A DNA stretch of 64,000 nucleotides from Olivibacter sp. XZL3 (GTDB lineage Bacteria > Bacteroidota > Bacteroidia > Sphingobacteriales > Sphingobacteriaceae): assembly GCF_004368405.1 (NCBI RefSeq), contig NZ_SBJH01000011.1, positions 67,016 through 131,015 of the forward strand, in the 5' to 3' direction. This document shows, in pieces, positions 42,361 to 52,385 of this stretch. The notes below the pieces were generated by a model. It had not been told where the DNA came from. It ran no database searches and saw only the letters and a program-made list of their open reading frames with translations. The stretch's first letter is position 1, and every line of letters begins with the position of its first letter. A program made the translations under genes and the position numbers.

Positions 42361-43578
42361 ATGAGCATGAGCGAAGAGGAATATAAACAGCATATTTTAA
42401 GCATTATGGAGCGCTACGCCAAAGGGCAAGCGTCGGAGGCTGATATGCTGGAGCTGGACGAATGGTACGAAAAATTTCCGCCGTACCAGCAATATGCGGC
42501 GGGAATGAGCGCTGCAGAAAAGAGGCAATCTCAAGACCGGATACTCCGCAACATCAACCAACAGATCTATAAGGAGTCAATACCGTCGGCCCACCGAAGC
42601 GAACGCACTAAAGGACCTTTATACTTACGCAATGTACTGGCGGCCGCACTAATACTCTTCGCTTTAAGCGCGGGCACCTTTTATTACCTGCGAGAGAGCC
42701 GCCTACAAAAAACCGAACAACTGGCTCAGGATCTGATCACACCCGGAAGCAATAAGGCTTTCCTAACGCTTGCCGACGGCAATCGCATTTCCCTCACCGA
42801 TGCTGCCGACGGAAACATCGCCATACAGGCCGGTGTAAAGATCAGCAAGGCCGCCGATGGGCAATTGATTTACGAGGTAAAAGAAAGCGATCAGCAGTCA
42901 ACCTCCGATGCCTATAACACGATAGAAACACCACACGGGGGGCAATACCAGGTTCGCCTGCCAGACGGCAGTACGGTTTGGTTAAACGCCGCTTCATGCC
43001 TGAAATATCCGGTTAGCTTTGGCAAGCGTGAACGTCGAGTTCAGCTGACGGGTGAAGGGTACTTTGAGGTCGCAAAGGACCATACCCGCCCCTTCATAGT
43101 GGCAACAGAGCATTTTCCGGCAACCGGAGGAAACAAGGGCAAAAAAGGACAGGAAATAAAAGTGTTAGGTACCCATTTTAATGTGAATGCCTACAACGAC
43201 GAAAAAGACCTCAAAACAACTTTACTGGAGGGCAGTGTGCAGGTAACTCCACTGAAAGGGTCAAGCGTGGTTCTCAAACCCGGACAACAAGCTGTAAATG
43301 ATGGCGATATCGTACAAATCACCAACATAAACACCACCTATGCCACCGCTTGGAAAGACGGATATTTCCGGTTCAATGAAAAAACGCTGGAAATGGGAAT
43401 GAAGGAAGTAGCGCGCTGGTATAATGTAAATATACGCTATAAAAACCCTTCGCTCCGAAAAGAACTTCTCGGAGGTACCATCAGTAAATATAGCAACATT
43501 GAGCAGTTACTCAAGAAAATGGAATTGACGGGAGCCTTTCACTTTACCGTTAAGGGAAGAGAGATCGTAGTGGAATAA
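42361..43578 (+). CDS. FecR-family anti-sigma factor, cassette C
   Basis: The 405-residue protein has a cytoplasmic N-terminal part (1-95), a TM helix (NVLAAALILFALSAGTFYYL, about 96-115), an extended insert rich in LADGNRISLTDAADGN, the FecR domain (VRLPDGSTVWLNAASCLKYP, LTGEGYFEVAK, IKVLGTHFNVNAY), and a DUF4974 end (MKEVARWYNVNIRYKN). ATG 42361 and ATG 42367 are both possible starts. It resembles FecR D in having this extended pre-FecR segment. Confidence 0.93.
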   Translation: MSMSEEEYKQHILSIMERYAKGQASEADMLELDEWYEKFPPYQQYAAGMSAAEKRQSQDRILRNINQQIYKESIPSAHRSERTKGPLYLRNVLAAALILFALSAGTFYYLRESRLQKTEQLAQDLITPGSNKAFLTLADGNRISLTDAADGNIAIQAGVKISKAADGQLIYEVKESDQQSTSDAYNTIETPHGGQYQVRLPDGSTVWLNAASCLKYPVSFGKRERRVQLTGEGYFEVAKDHTRPFIVATEHFPATGGNKGKKGQEIKVLGTHFNVNAYNDEKDLKTTLLEGSVQVTPLKGSSVVLKPGQQAVNDGDIVQITNINTTYATAWKDGYFRFNEKTLEMGMKEVARWYNVNIRYKNPSLRKELLGGTISKYSNIEQLLKKMELTGAFHFTVKGREIVVE

Positions 43579-43620
43579 AGAAAATGATCATTTACTCATA
43601 TTAACCAAACAAATTACACC

Positions 43621-43696
43621 ATGAAAAAAAAAGGAGAAATACCTACGTAAAACTTTAATCGGCCTCAAAAAACCGAACTCCGACGGCAATCGGAGT
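43621..43696 (+). promoter_or_regulatory. fecR-susC leader C: nine-codon ORF plus hairpin
   Basis: ATG 43621 opens a nine-codon ORF (MKKKGEIPT, stop 43648-43650), again preceded by TTAACCAAAC (43601-43610). ACTCCGA (43677-43683) and TCGGAGT (43690-43696) form a 7-bp hairpin with loop CGGCAA, extendable by CCG/CGG across one mismatch. Further downstream ACAAGAC and GTCTTGT can pair over about 65 nt before the susC start. Confidence 0.5.
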
Positions 43697-43837
43697 CCGG
43701 AAATGGCTTGCCTAACCAAATGAAGTGTTTAATTAATTTTTGATCAACAAGACAGTCAAACTTAGGCAATTTTGCGAATTTAAGCAAGATTGAAGGTCTT
43801 CGGCTATCCCCTAAGTCTTGTCGCAACCTAAAACGAA

Positions 43838-46800
43838 ATGAATAAGGTTTACCAACGCATATACAGGGCAAAGGCCCGTATACACCAAATCCTGCTCTTT
43901 ATGAAATTAACAACCTTGGCCCTTTTCATCACCATGATGCAGGCTAGTGCCATCGGATTTGCGCAACAGATAACCCTCAAGCAACGCAATGTAACCATTG
44001 GCAGCGTCTTTGATGAGATAAAAAAACAGACGGGCTATGATGTATTTTACCTCCCCTCGGCACTAAACCCCCATAAAAAAATCGATGCAAACTTTGAAAA
44101 AACAGCATTACGCGAGGTAATGAATGCATGCCTACAGAACCAACAGGCAACTTACACCATTGACGAAAAAACCATTGTCATTACCAGAAAAAAAGCGGAA
44201 AGCGCGAATAATCCGGTCGAGAAACACCTTACTATCGACATCAATGGTAAAATCATAAACGATAAAGGCGAACCGCTATCAGGTGTCAACATTCTGATAC
44301 AAGACAAAAACGCGCGGGCGATAACCAATAGCCAAGGCGAATTCAGCATAAAAAATGCTGATGAAGGCGATCTTTTGATCATTTCCTATTTGGGCTATCA
44401 AAAGAAAGAAGTGGTAGCCCGCGCTGAAATGGAAAGTATCATCCTTAGCCAAAGTGACAGTAAGCTGGATGAAGTGCAGGTTATCGCCTATGGAAATACG
44501 ACACGTCGTTTCAACACAGGCTCTTCCAATCAAGTGAGCGGAGTCAGCATCGAACGTCAACCTCAATCAAACCCCGTCTTAAATTTACAAGGGCAGGTAC
44601 CGGGACTTTTTATTACCGCTAATTCCGGCTATCCGGGATCTCAGATCAATGTGAACATCCGCGGGCAGAATAGTCTCAATTCCTTAACCACGCAGCCGCT
44701 TTACATCATCGACGGCGTGCCTTTTGACAGCAAGCAGGTAGAGCAATCTGTTGGCGGTTTTATGGCACAGGTAGGCTTCAGTCCGCTCAACACCATCAAT
44801 CCAGAAAACATTGAAAGCATATCGGTACTGAAAGACGCAGATGCAACGGCCATCTATGGTTCCAGAGGAGCCGCGGGCGTCATACTGATTACAACCAAAA
44901 AAGGACATGTTGGGAACACCCAAGTAACGGTCGACCTCTCCCACGGTAACGGAAGGGTTACTAATCTCGTAAAAATGGCCTCGGTGGAACAATACTTAAA
45001 CATCCGACGACAAGCCTTTGAGAACGACGGCGTAACGCCAACGGCCACCAACGCACCGGATCTTCTTTCGTGGCCCACCGATATGGATACCGATTTTGGC
45101 GAACTCATCGCGGGCGAAACGGCTCAGATGACCAATGCCGCCCTTAGCGCATCTGGAGGAAATTCCCAGACCCAGTTTAGACTGGGCGCAAATATCCGGT
45201 CGCAGTCTTCTATTTATCAATCCCGAACAAAAGACAATGCACAGCAATTCAACCTGTCTGTGCAACATAAAAGTGCTGATGCTAGGTTCGGCATGGACGC
45301 CTCCGTTAATTACAACCTAGATAACAATACAATCCCTAACTATACCATCAATTACCTGAATTATAGCTTGCCTCCAAACTATCCGCTTTATGATGATAAC
45401 GGAGGTCTACATTTTGCACCGAGCTATACCAACCCACTGGCTGCTTTTAACATCATCAATAACCTGGAATCAGAAAACTTTATCGCCAACGCTTCTTTTC
45501 ACTATACGGTCTTGCCCGGACTGGAAATCAAAGCAAACGCCGGCTATAATAAAATAGAAGTGAACGGTGCCATCATTACCCCTTCATCTGCGCTAAACCC
45601 GACGAGTAACAACCTACAAACGTCCACGCTAAATAACAACTACATCCAAACTTATTTGGTAGAGCCGCAGCTTGATTTCAACCGTACCTGGGGGAAGCAC
45701 AACTTATTGGCGCTGGTAGGCGGTACCTGGCAGCAAACGCAAACCGTGCAGCCCTACTACGTGTACGGTAGCTTCTCTACCATCGAATTGGCTCGAAGCC
45801 TAAATGCCATCGATCTGTTTGTCAAAACATCCGCAGGCAATGATTATAAATATGTTTCCGGCTTCTCCAAGGTTTCTTATCGTTATGCCGATAAATATCT
45901 GATAAATGCTAATTTCCGGCGGGACGGATCCTCGAGGTTCGGAGAAAACCGAAAGTTCGGTAATTTCGGAAGCTTGGGCGCCGCGTGGATCTTCTCTGAA
46001 GAAGAATTTATCAAGCAAACCATTCCTTGGTTGAGCTTCGGTAAACTCAGGGGAAGCTATGGCTCCATCGGTAGCGATAGAATACAGGATTATTTATATG
46101 ATGCCTTTTATATGGCCGGCCAGCCATACGGTCCCACAACCGGCTACGCTCCCAGCAGGGTTGCCAACCCGTATTTGCAATGGGAGGTAACCAAGAAAGC
46201 CGATCTCTCTCTGGATCTGGGCTTTGTCGATAATCGCGTCTTATTCACAACCAACCTCTACCGCAATCGATCCAATCACTTACTTGGAACAATCAGAATC
46301 CCATCCCAAACAGGTTTCTCAAGTTATACAGCCAATTTGCCGGCTACCGTGCAGAACCAAGGGATAGAATTCGAGCTCAGCACCGTGAATGTGCAGAAAT
46401 CCGACTTGAAATGGTCGACCTCCATCAATCTCACCTTACCTCAAAATAAGCTGATCGACTTTCCAAACATTGACAACACCTACTACACCTCTCAATACGT
46501 TGTCGGACAATCGCTAAACTATGTTCCTCTATATCAATTCACAGGCTTTGTGGATGGAATTGCCACCGTCGCAGACACCAATCAGGACGGCGTGATTTCA
46601 TCAGGACTAAATGCCTACGGACTCGGCGACCGCACGGGCTCAGCGAACAGGGATCCAAAGCTATACGGAGGGATCAGCAATACCATTACCTACAAAGGAT
46701 TTCAGATCGATATATTGATACAGGGCACCGTACGTGATGAAACACGGGGAGATCTTGGACTCGCCACGCGACCGGGTATGGGCTATAATGTACCGGAAAG

Positions 46801-47104
46801 CATGTTAGACATCCCGGTCCGATATACCGCAACCACCGGGACGCCTTCCTCGAACGCATGGCAGTATTATATTGGATCAGACGAGGCCTGGGAAAGCGCA
46901 GCCTATCTGCGTTTACGAAACCTTTCCATTGCCTACAATTTCAAAACCGATTGGCTGAAAAAAATAAAAATGAACGCATTGCAAGTCTATTTACGAGGTC
47001 AAAACCTAGTAACCTTAACAGGTTATAAGGGCTTGGATCCCGAAACGCTTAATGCATTACCGCCCATGAAGGTGATTTTAATAGGACTAAGAACAACGCT
47101 TTAA
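43838..47104 (+). CDS. SusC-type TonB-dependent transporter with STN domain, cassette C
   Basis: The 1088-residue protein has a basic leader and signal peptide (LTTLALFITMMQASAIGFAQ), an STN domain (about 45-115; FDEIKKQTGYDVFYLPSAL), a carboxypeptidase-like domain (about 132-210), a plug with VIAYGNTTRRFNTGSSNQV and VLKDADATAIYGSRGAAGV, and a barrel ending MKVILIGLRTTL. Blocks such as NDGVTPTATNAPDLLSW and YSLPPNYPLYDDNG tie it to SusC B. It starts 260 bp after fecR, leaving room for the structured leader. Confidence 0.94.
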   Translation: MNKVYQRIYRAKARIHQILLFMKLTTLALFITMMQASAIGFAQQITLKQRNVTIGSVFDEIKKQTGYDVFYLPSALNPHKKIDANFEKTALREVMNACLQNQQATYTIDEKTIVITRKKAESANNPVEKHLTIDINGKIINDKGEPLSGVNILIQDKNARAITNSQGEFSIKNADEGDLLIISYLGYQKKEVVARAEMESIILSQSDSKLDEVQVIAYGNTTRRFNTGSSNQVSGVSIERQPQSNPVLNLQGQVPGLFITANSGYPGSQINVNIRGQNSLNSLTTQPLYIIDGVPFDSKQVEQSVGGFMAQVGFSPLNTINPENIESISVLKDADATAIYGSRGAAGVILITTKKGHVGNTQVTVDLSHGNGRVTNLVKMASVEQYLNIRRQAFENDGVTPTATNAPDLLSWPTDMDTDFGELIAGETAQMTNAALSASGGNSQTQFRLGANIRSQSSIYQSRTKDNAQQFNLSVQHKSADARFGMDASVNYNLDNNTIPNYTINYLNYSLPPNYPLYDDNGGLHFAPSYTNPLAAFNIINNLESENFIANASFHYTVLPGLEIKANAGYNKIEVNGAIITPSSALNPTSNNLQTSTLNNNYIQTYLVEPQLDFNRTWGKHNLLALVGGTWQQTQTVQPYYVYGSFSTIELARSLNAIDLFVKTSAGNDYKYVSGFSKVSYRYADKYLINANFRRDGSSRFGENRKFGNFGSLGAAWIFSEEEFIKQTIPWLSFGKLRGSYGSIGSDRIQDYLYDAFYMAGQPYGPTTGYAPSRVANPYLQWEVTKKADLSLDLGFVDNRVLFTTNLYRNRSNHLLGTIRIPSQTGFSSYTANLPATVQNQGIEFELSTVNVQKSDLKWSTSINLTLPQNKLIDFPNIDNTYYTSQYVVGQSLNYVPLYQFTGFVDGIATVADTNQDGVISSGLNAYGLGDRTGSANRDPKLYGGISNTITYKGFQIDILIQGTVRDETRGDLGLATRPGMGYNVPESMLDIPVRYTATTGTPSSNAWQYYIGSDEAWESAAYLRLRNLSIAYNFKTDWLKKIKMNALQVYLRGQNLVTLTGYKGLDPETLNALPPMKVILIGLRTTL

Positions 47105-47113
47105 GGAAAACTT

Positions 47114-48490
47114 ATGAAGAAGACATTAAACTTGAAAAGATCAGCGATTATCGTCGCCATCATCACTTCCGTCAACTTGATCCCTGGGTGCAAAAATCTA
47201 ATTGAAATAAATCCGCCCACCGCACAGATATTGGCATCTGAAACCTTTAAGGATTCGCTGGGTGTACAGCAGAATTTGACTGGTATGTATGCCCGATTTT
47301 TAAACAACAGCGTTTATTTATCGTATTCCAGCACCTTCCCGGGCATGAGTGCAGACGAGTTTCGGTATTTAGGAAACACATATGACGCCTTTATTAACAA
47401 TGGACTTACCCCCGACGTGAGTTACCTCGATAATATTTGGTCTACCAACTATGCCATCATTTATATCGCTAATAATATCATCAGCAACCTGCAAACCTCA
47501 ACGGCAGTGTCAGACTCCTTCAGGGCGCAGGCCCTTGGCGAGGCAAGGTTTATAAGAGCCTTTTGCTACTTCCACTTGGTGAATTATTTTGGCGACGTTC
47601 CGCTCATAACTGAGACCGATATCGACCATAATACCGTATTGGGAAACGCTCGGAGCGAAGAAATTTACGATCAGCTGGTGGAAGACCTCCAAGTTGCCAA
47701 AGCAAATTTGCCGGATCATTATTTCCAGAGCGGCCAGAGTCGCACCCGGGCCACCACTTGGGCGGCCAGCGCCTTACTAGCCAGGGTTTACCTTTATCGC
47801 CAACAATGGGCAGAGGCCGAAAGCGAAGCTACTGTGGTAATAAACAACCCCGCGTTGTTCGAACTGCCAGCTCTCGGGGACGTCTTTTCTTCCTCCAGTA
47901 GAGAAGCCATTTTCCAGTTTTACAATTCCCCGTCGGGATATACCGATTATGCCGCGCAGGTATTGCCTAACCCAGTGGCAAAGATCCCTACTTTTTACCT
48001 AACACCTCAGCTCGTACAAGCGTTTGAGCCTGGCGATGCCCGTAAATCCGTTTGGACGTCTTCAGTTGACTATAATGGCACCGAATACGTCTATGCTAAC
48101 AAATATACCAGTCTGGCAACGGGAGCAAATGCGGAATATTACACCGCCTTGCGCCTAGCCGAGCAATATTTGATCCGCGCGGAATCAAGGGCAGCATTGA
48201 ATAACCTAAACGGTGCACATGCCGATTTAAACGTGGTGAGACATCGGGCCGATCTCCCGGCTATCGCCCCTGCTACACAACAGGAAACCCTCGCCGCTAT
48301 TGCACAAGAAAAACGGATCGAATTCAATTGCGAATGGGGACATCGATGGTTCGACTTAAAACGCACCCACACCGCGGACGCTGTGCTAAGTACACTAAAG
48401 CCAACGTGGACCGCAACAGCCGTCTTATACCCGATTCCCTTAACTCAAATACAACTGAATAACAACTTACAACAAAATCAAGGTTACTAA
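47114..48490 (+). CDS. SusD/RagB-type surface lipoprotein, cassette C
   Basis: The 458-residue protein has a lipoprotein signal with lipobox LIPGC (residues near 26), followed by KNLIEINPPTAQILASETF. SusD scaffold helices include ALGEARFIRAFCYFHLVNYFGDVPLI. The end, LRLAEQYLIRAESRAALN...QEKRIEFNCEWGHRWFDLKR and TQIQLNNNLQQNQGY, closely parallels SusD B. It starts 9 bp after susC. Confidence 0.93.
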   Translation: MKKTLNLKRSAIIVAIITSVNLIPGCKNLIEINPPTAQILASETFKDSLGVQQNLTGMYARFLNNSVYLSYSSTFPGMSADEFRYLGNTYDAFINNGLTPDVSYLDNIWSTNYAIIYIANNIISNLQTSTAVSDSFRAQALGEARFIRAFCYFHLVNYFGDVPLITETDIDHNTVLGNARSEEIYDQLVEDLQVAKANLPDHYFQSGQSRTRATTWAASALLARVYLYRQQWAEAESEATVVINNPALFELPALGDVFSSSSREAIFQFYNSPSGYTDYAAQVLPNPVAKIPTFYLTPQLVQAFEPGDARKSVWTSSVDYNGTEYVYANKYTSLATGANAEYYTALRLAEQYLIRAESRAALNNLNGAHADLNVVRHRADLPAIAPATQQETLAAIAQEKRIEFNCEWGHRWFDLKRTHTADAVLSTLKPTWTATAVLYPIPLTQIQLNNNLQQNQGY

Positions 48491-48492
48491 TC

Positions 48493-49674
48493 ATGAAAAC
48501 AACTATAATTCATCAGAGCGGCAGACAGACAATCAAGCTAATAAACCTGTTCAACATAAGCTTAGCCTTTCTTTTAAGCTCGACAGGGATAAGCTTCGCC
48601 CAAGAACAAAAGTATAAGGTGATTGCTAAAATTGCGAATGTTACGGAGCAGAATGAGGCACACCTCGTGTATTATCAAGGAATCAAACCCTTTTTCGAAA
48701 CCGTCAAATTAAAAAATGGACAATATGTATTTGAAGGCACGGCCCCCGGGCCCGTGATCGCTCAGTTTTTTCTAGACAATAAAGGGATTGGATACGCCGA
48801 TGGAAAGTTCCAAGACAAATTGAAGCTCCGATTAGAGAATGGCGAAATCCATATCACTGCAACCGACTCCGTGAAATACGCAAAGGTAAAAGGAGGCCCT
48901 TATAACGCCGACTTTCAACAATATAAAAAGTTCATGTCCAAGGATGAGGAGAACGTTGAAATGCTGAATGCGCTGGTGGTGTTCGGCATACAGAATAAGC
49001 AGCCGAAGGAGGAAATTGAGGCGCTTCAGGAACGCCTACGCGCGGCGTCACTTACCTATCAGAAGCATGCACTCGAATACGCCAAAACCCATCCAAATTC
49101 TTATTCGAGTTTGAACGCACTGTCGGACAATATCGACTCGAAATCCGACATGAAGGAGATTCAACAGACTTTCGAGGCATTTTCACCAAAAATTAAGGAG
49201 ACAGCGCTCGCCCAAAATTTACGCGAAAAAATTTCAGCAGGCCAGCATACGCAGGTTGGTTCCCTGGCGCCTGTATTTTCTCTTCCCGATACCAGCGGGA
49301 AGCAGATAAGCTTACAAGATTTTAGAGGTAAATACCTGCTGCTGGATTTCTGGGCAAGTTGGTGCGGCCCCTGTCGAAAGGAAAATCCCAACTACATCGC
49401 TAATTACCAAAAATACCAGAAAAAAGGTTTGGAAATATTGGGAGTTTCGCTGGAAAGAGAAGGCGATAGAGAAAAGTGGCTAGCCGCGATTCACCAAGAT
49501 GGGTTAACCTGGCCGCAGGTTTCAGATTTGAAATATTGGAGTGGAGACGTGGTCACTATGTATAACATCCGATCGATCCCTAAAAACTTCCTGATCGACC
49601 CCGAAGGAAAGATCGTCGCGGTCGACCTAAGGGGTGAGGAGCTGGGCAAAAAGCTTGCGGAAATCTTTGAATAA
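48493..49674 (+). CDS. Periplasmic TlpA-like thiol oxidoreductase (CGPC), cassette C
   Basis: The 393-residue protein has a signal peptide ending SFAQ (near residue 36), a DUF4369-like domain (about 38-140; TVKLKNGQYVFEGTAPGP), a helical linker, and a thioredoxin domain with FWASWCGPCRKENP (Cys291, Cys294) and cis-Pro in RSIPKNFLID. No lipobox Cys is visible, so it is probably soluble. It starts 2 bp after the susD stop, so it is translated with the importer. Confidence 0.92.
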   Translation: MKTTIIHQSGRQTIKLINLFNISLAFLLSSTGISFAQEQKYKVIAKIANVTEQNEAHLVYYQGIKPFFETVKLKNGQYVFEGTAPGPVIAQFFLDNKGIGYADGKFQDKLKLRLENGEIHITATDSVKYAKVKGGPYNADFQQYKKFMSKDEENVEMLNALVVFGIQNKQPKEEIEALQERLRAASLTYQKHALEYAKTHPNSYSSLNALSDNIDSKSDMKEIQQTFEAFSPKIKETALAQNLREKISAGQHTQVGSLAPVFSLPDTSGKQISLQDFRGKYLLLDFWASWCGPCRKENPNYIANYQKYQKKGLEILGVSLEREGDREKWLAAIHQDGLTWPQVSDLKYWSGDVVTMYNIRSIPKNFLIDPEGKIVAVDLRGEELGKKLAEIFE

Positions 49675-49695
49675 GAAAAAAAGCATTAACTTGGG

Positions 49696-50052
49696 ATGAA
49701 AAAAACAAGAAGACACGTCTTCCCAATTCTAATAGGTATGCTTTTATTGTGTGGCTGTGGTACTGCAAAAAGTACAATCACTCAAAAAGACACAGCCACA
49801 CAACTTTTTCATATCTTGCTAGAACTCGAGGAACACCATGAGATATCGCTGTTACGAAAGGCTCTGCTCTTTCCGGAAGTAATCGCTATTCAGGTCTTTC
49901 CATGTCCTGCTTATATCCGGCCTGACAATACGCCTAGAGCGACTATGGTAAACATCACCTTAAGAGATAAAAGCGTTTTCCCTGCCTTTCAGGAACGCCT
50001 TTCAAAAACAACAATTAAAATCAGAAGCCTTGCTATAGGAATAGCGGAGTAA
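49696..50052 (+). CDS. Small predicted lipoprotein, unknown function
   Basis: The 118-residue protein has a lipoprotein signal peptide with lipobox LLCGC (Cys21, or Cys19) and a short mature part of mixed alpha/beta character. I recognise no domain. It lies 21 bp after the TlpA gene of cassette C and could be co-transcribed, but it has no counterpart in the other cassettes. Confidence 0.6.
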   Translation: MKKTRRHVFPILIGMLLLCGCGTAKSTITQKDTATQLFHILLELEEHHEISLLRKALLFPEVIAIQVFPCPAYIRPDNTPRATMVNITLRDKSVFPAFQERLSKTTIKIRSLAIGIAE

Positions 50053-50206
50053 ATTCATAAGTCGCAGCTCCTTTGCATCGTCTTCCCAAAGTAATTTTTT
50101 GCGCATATTTTGCAGCATAGCGATCCCTTTTACCCCACACTAAGCAAATTTGACTATTTTGCCTGCTAAAAACAGGTTTGCAATAAGCAAATCAGACTTG
50201 GATTCT

Positions 50207-51370
50207 ATGATAAAAAGCGCCCATATAGCTGTTAGTCGGCACCTATTACCATTCCTTTTTTTCCTTCCACTTCTCATACCCCAAGCAAATGCACAAAGAC
50301 CAAAAGAAGCCTGGCTAAAGCGGTATGTGAATTCGATCATTAACGATACCACGCAGGCTGAGCAAGCAACACTTACTATATATCCGACTTTTGCAAGCGC
50401 TCCTGAAACCGGCATAGAGCTAGGGGCTTCAATTATGAAACTGTTCTATGCTAATAACGACACCTTAAATCGCCTCAGTGAGCTGCAAGCTTTTACCTTC
50501 TTTACTTTTAAGGGGCAATACGGACTTGTTCTGGAAAACGCTGTTTATGGCGATCAGGATCGATGGTTTTTTCTTGGCGAAACGAAGATACAGCAATTTC
50601 CGCTTTTGTATTATGGGATCGGGCCTAACACGCCCGAACACAACCCAGCATCGGTAAACTCTTTTAACGTGTTGTTCCGACAGCGCGTGCTGCGAAAGCT
50701 CTACAAAAACTTTTTCTTCGGCCCCGAAGTCGATTATCAGCTGATTACCGGCGTTGATTTTGAGCAACCATCAGCAGGTAATCCCCATCCGATTCCACGA
50801 GGGGGTGAAGGAACCAGCAACCTCGGTTTAGGAATGGCCTTGGTATATGATGATCGACATAATGTGCTGAACGTTCGCAAAGGAAGTTTTGGAGAAATTG
50901 CTTATCTCCGCAACTTTGACGGCTTCGCAAGTGATTATAATTTTGGCAGCCTCAATCTCGAATTCCGATCTTTTCATCCAATAGGAAAAAGGGATGTGCT
51001 GGCCTGGCACATTAAGGGCAATTTCACGCAGGGAGACGTACCCTTCAACCAGTTGGCACAAGTCGGCGGTGATCGATTGATGAGAGGTTATTACCTCGGC
51101 CGCTTCCGGGACAAACATGCCCTCGCTGCGCAGGTAGAATATCGCCTCCTCCCCTTTGCTTTCAGCAAAAGGCTTGGCGCTGCCGTTTTTGCCGCCGCAG
51201 GAGCCGCCGCGCCCGAGTTTAGCGCCTTTGAAGCAAGGAACGTTAAAGGCGCCGTCGGTGTAGGCTTGCGCTATTTACTGTTTCCCAAAAAGGATATTTA
51301 TATTCGTTTTGATGTCGGCTTTACTAAAGAGGGAGCAAACTTTTATGTCTTCAATGGCGAGGCCTTTTAG
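50207..51370 (+). CDS. Omp85/BamA-TamA-type outer-membrane beta-barrel protein
   Basis: The 387-residue protein has a signal peptide (LLPFLFFLPLLIPQANAQ) and then a barrel rich in alternating aromatic strands. Omp85 hallmarks are LGMALVYDDRHNVLNVRKGSF (the D-x-R-x-x-x...G strand), the RGYYLGRFRD block corresponding to the VRGF/Y motif, and the terminal VGVGLRYLLFPKKDIYIRFDVGF. POTRA domains are missing, as in short Bacteroidota bacterial surface antigen (D15) proteins. Start ATG 50207 is chosen because the earlier TTG at 50150 adds a non-signal segment. Function is unknown. Confidence 0.82.
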   Translation: MIKSAHIAVSRHLLPFLFFLPLLIPQANAQRPKEAWLKRYVNSIINDTTQAEQATLTIYPTFASAPETGIELGASIMKLFYANNDTLNRLSELQAFTFFTFKGQYGLVLENAVYGDQDRWFFLGETKIQQFPLLYYGIGPNTPEHNPASVNSFNVLFRQRVLRKLYKNFFFGPEVDYQLITGVDFEQPSAGNPHPIPRGGEGTSNLGLGMALVYDDRHNVLNVRKGSFGEIAYLRNFDGFASDYNFGSLNLEFRSFHPIGKRDVLAWHIKGNFTQGDVPFNQLAQVGGDRLMRGYYLGRFRDKHALAAQVEYRLLPFAFSKRLGAAVFAAAGAAAPEFSAFEARNVKGAVGVGLRYLLFPKKDIYIRFDVGFTKEGANFYVFNGEAF

Positions 51371-51412
51371 AAGGGCTGCCTAAAAGCTTCCTGCTTTTTG
51401 ACAGCCCCTTTC
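51371..51412 (+). terminator. Terminator after the Omp85-like gene
   Basis: GGGCTG (51373-51378) pairs with CAGCCC (51402-51407), and the inner AAAAGC/GCTTTT (51382-51387, 51393-51398) stacks inside it. A CTTTC tail follows. The next 270 bp up to the cassette D sigma gene show no gene. Confidence 0.7.
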
Positions 51413-51686
51413 ACTTAATATACACGTGGCAGCTCCTTCGTCTCTTTAACACGGATTATAAGCCCGTTCATTTTTCGGCAAGAAGTACTTTGGACAAGAA
51501 AATCCATATTTTGACGGCCTCAGGCTTTCCAGCAAGCAGGACAAGTTAGGAATAGAAAAATTTGAGACATTGAAACACAATAAAATCAATGTTTTTCTTC
51601 GTATGCATCTGTAAATTGCCCTTTTTTGGCAGCACATGTAAAATATCTAAAGTGTTTTGCTGTTTTTAACTAAATTAGCATTCGAA

Positions 51687-52280
51687 ATGCGACGTTTTAG
51701 TAAGTGCTCTGATCAGGAACTGGTGAATTTGTTATGTCAGCGGGACCAACAGGAAGCCATGACCGAGATTTTTAATCGGTACTGGCTAAAACTCCTTGCC
51801 GTGGCGGTGAATCGCTTATCAAATCAGCAAGAGGCCGAAGAATGCGTACAGGACGTCTTCCTAAGTTTATGGAAAAGACGACATCTTTTAGTTTTAAAAA
51901 GTGAACTATCGGCATATTTATCCACAGCAATCAAGTATCAGATTATCAACAGATTAGATAAGCGCTACACGCATAAAAACTTGGCCACTATAGAACTTAA
52001 AGATTATCAAAACAAATACGTCCATTCCCCCGAAGCGTACATGTTTGAAGCAGAACTTATGGAGCGTATTGAGCAAACGGTTAAACAGCTCCCTAAAAAA
52101 TGCCAAATGGTTTACCGCATGAGCCGGGACGAAGGTAAAAGCAATAAAGAAATCGCAACAACATTGGGCATGTCAGAAAAGACCGTTGAGGGACACATTA
52201 CCCGTGCCCTGAGAGATATTCGAAAGAATTTAAGCTTAATTTACCCCATGGTTATCGTTTTACGAATACTGATGCGCTAA
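51687..52280 (+). CDS. ECF RNA polymerase sigma factor, cassette D
   Basis: The 197-residue protein has region 2 (EIFNRYWLKLLAVAVNR, AEECVQDVFLSLWKRR) and region 4 (LPKKCQMVYRMSRDEGKSNKEIATTLGMSEKTVEGHITRAL). ATG 51687 is preferred over an upstream TTG, because MRRFSKCSDQELVNLL matches the usual family start. It opens cassette D, 124 bp before fecR. Confidence 0.92.
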   Translation: MRRFSKCSDQELVNLLCQRDQQEAMTEIFNRYWLKLLAVAVNRLSNQQEAEECVQDVFLSLWKRRHLLVLKSELSAYLSTAIKYQIINRLDKRYTHKNLATIELKDYQNKYVHSPEAYMFEAELMERIEQTVKQLPKKCQMVYRMSRDEGKSNKEIATTLGMSEKTVEGHITRALRDIRKNLSLIYPMVIVLRILMR

Positions 52281-52385
52281 ATAAAAATCCTTGCCGCTGT
52301 TAATCTTTACAAATCGATAGTTTTTTCCGTTTTTTTTAAAAAATTTCCCAAAACAGCAAGGGGTACCGGCATTTTTACTGACTAA

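Noticed and set aside
50150..50206. TTG start at 50150 for the Omp85-like protein
   Set aside because: The extra 19 residues precede and disturb a normal signal peptide. ATG 50207 gives a standard one.
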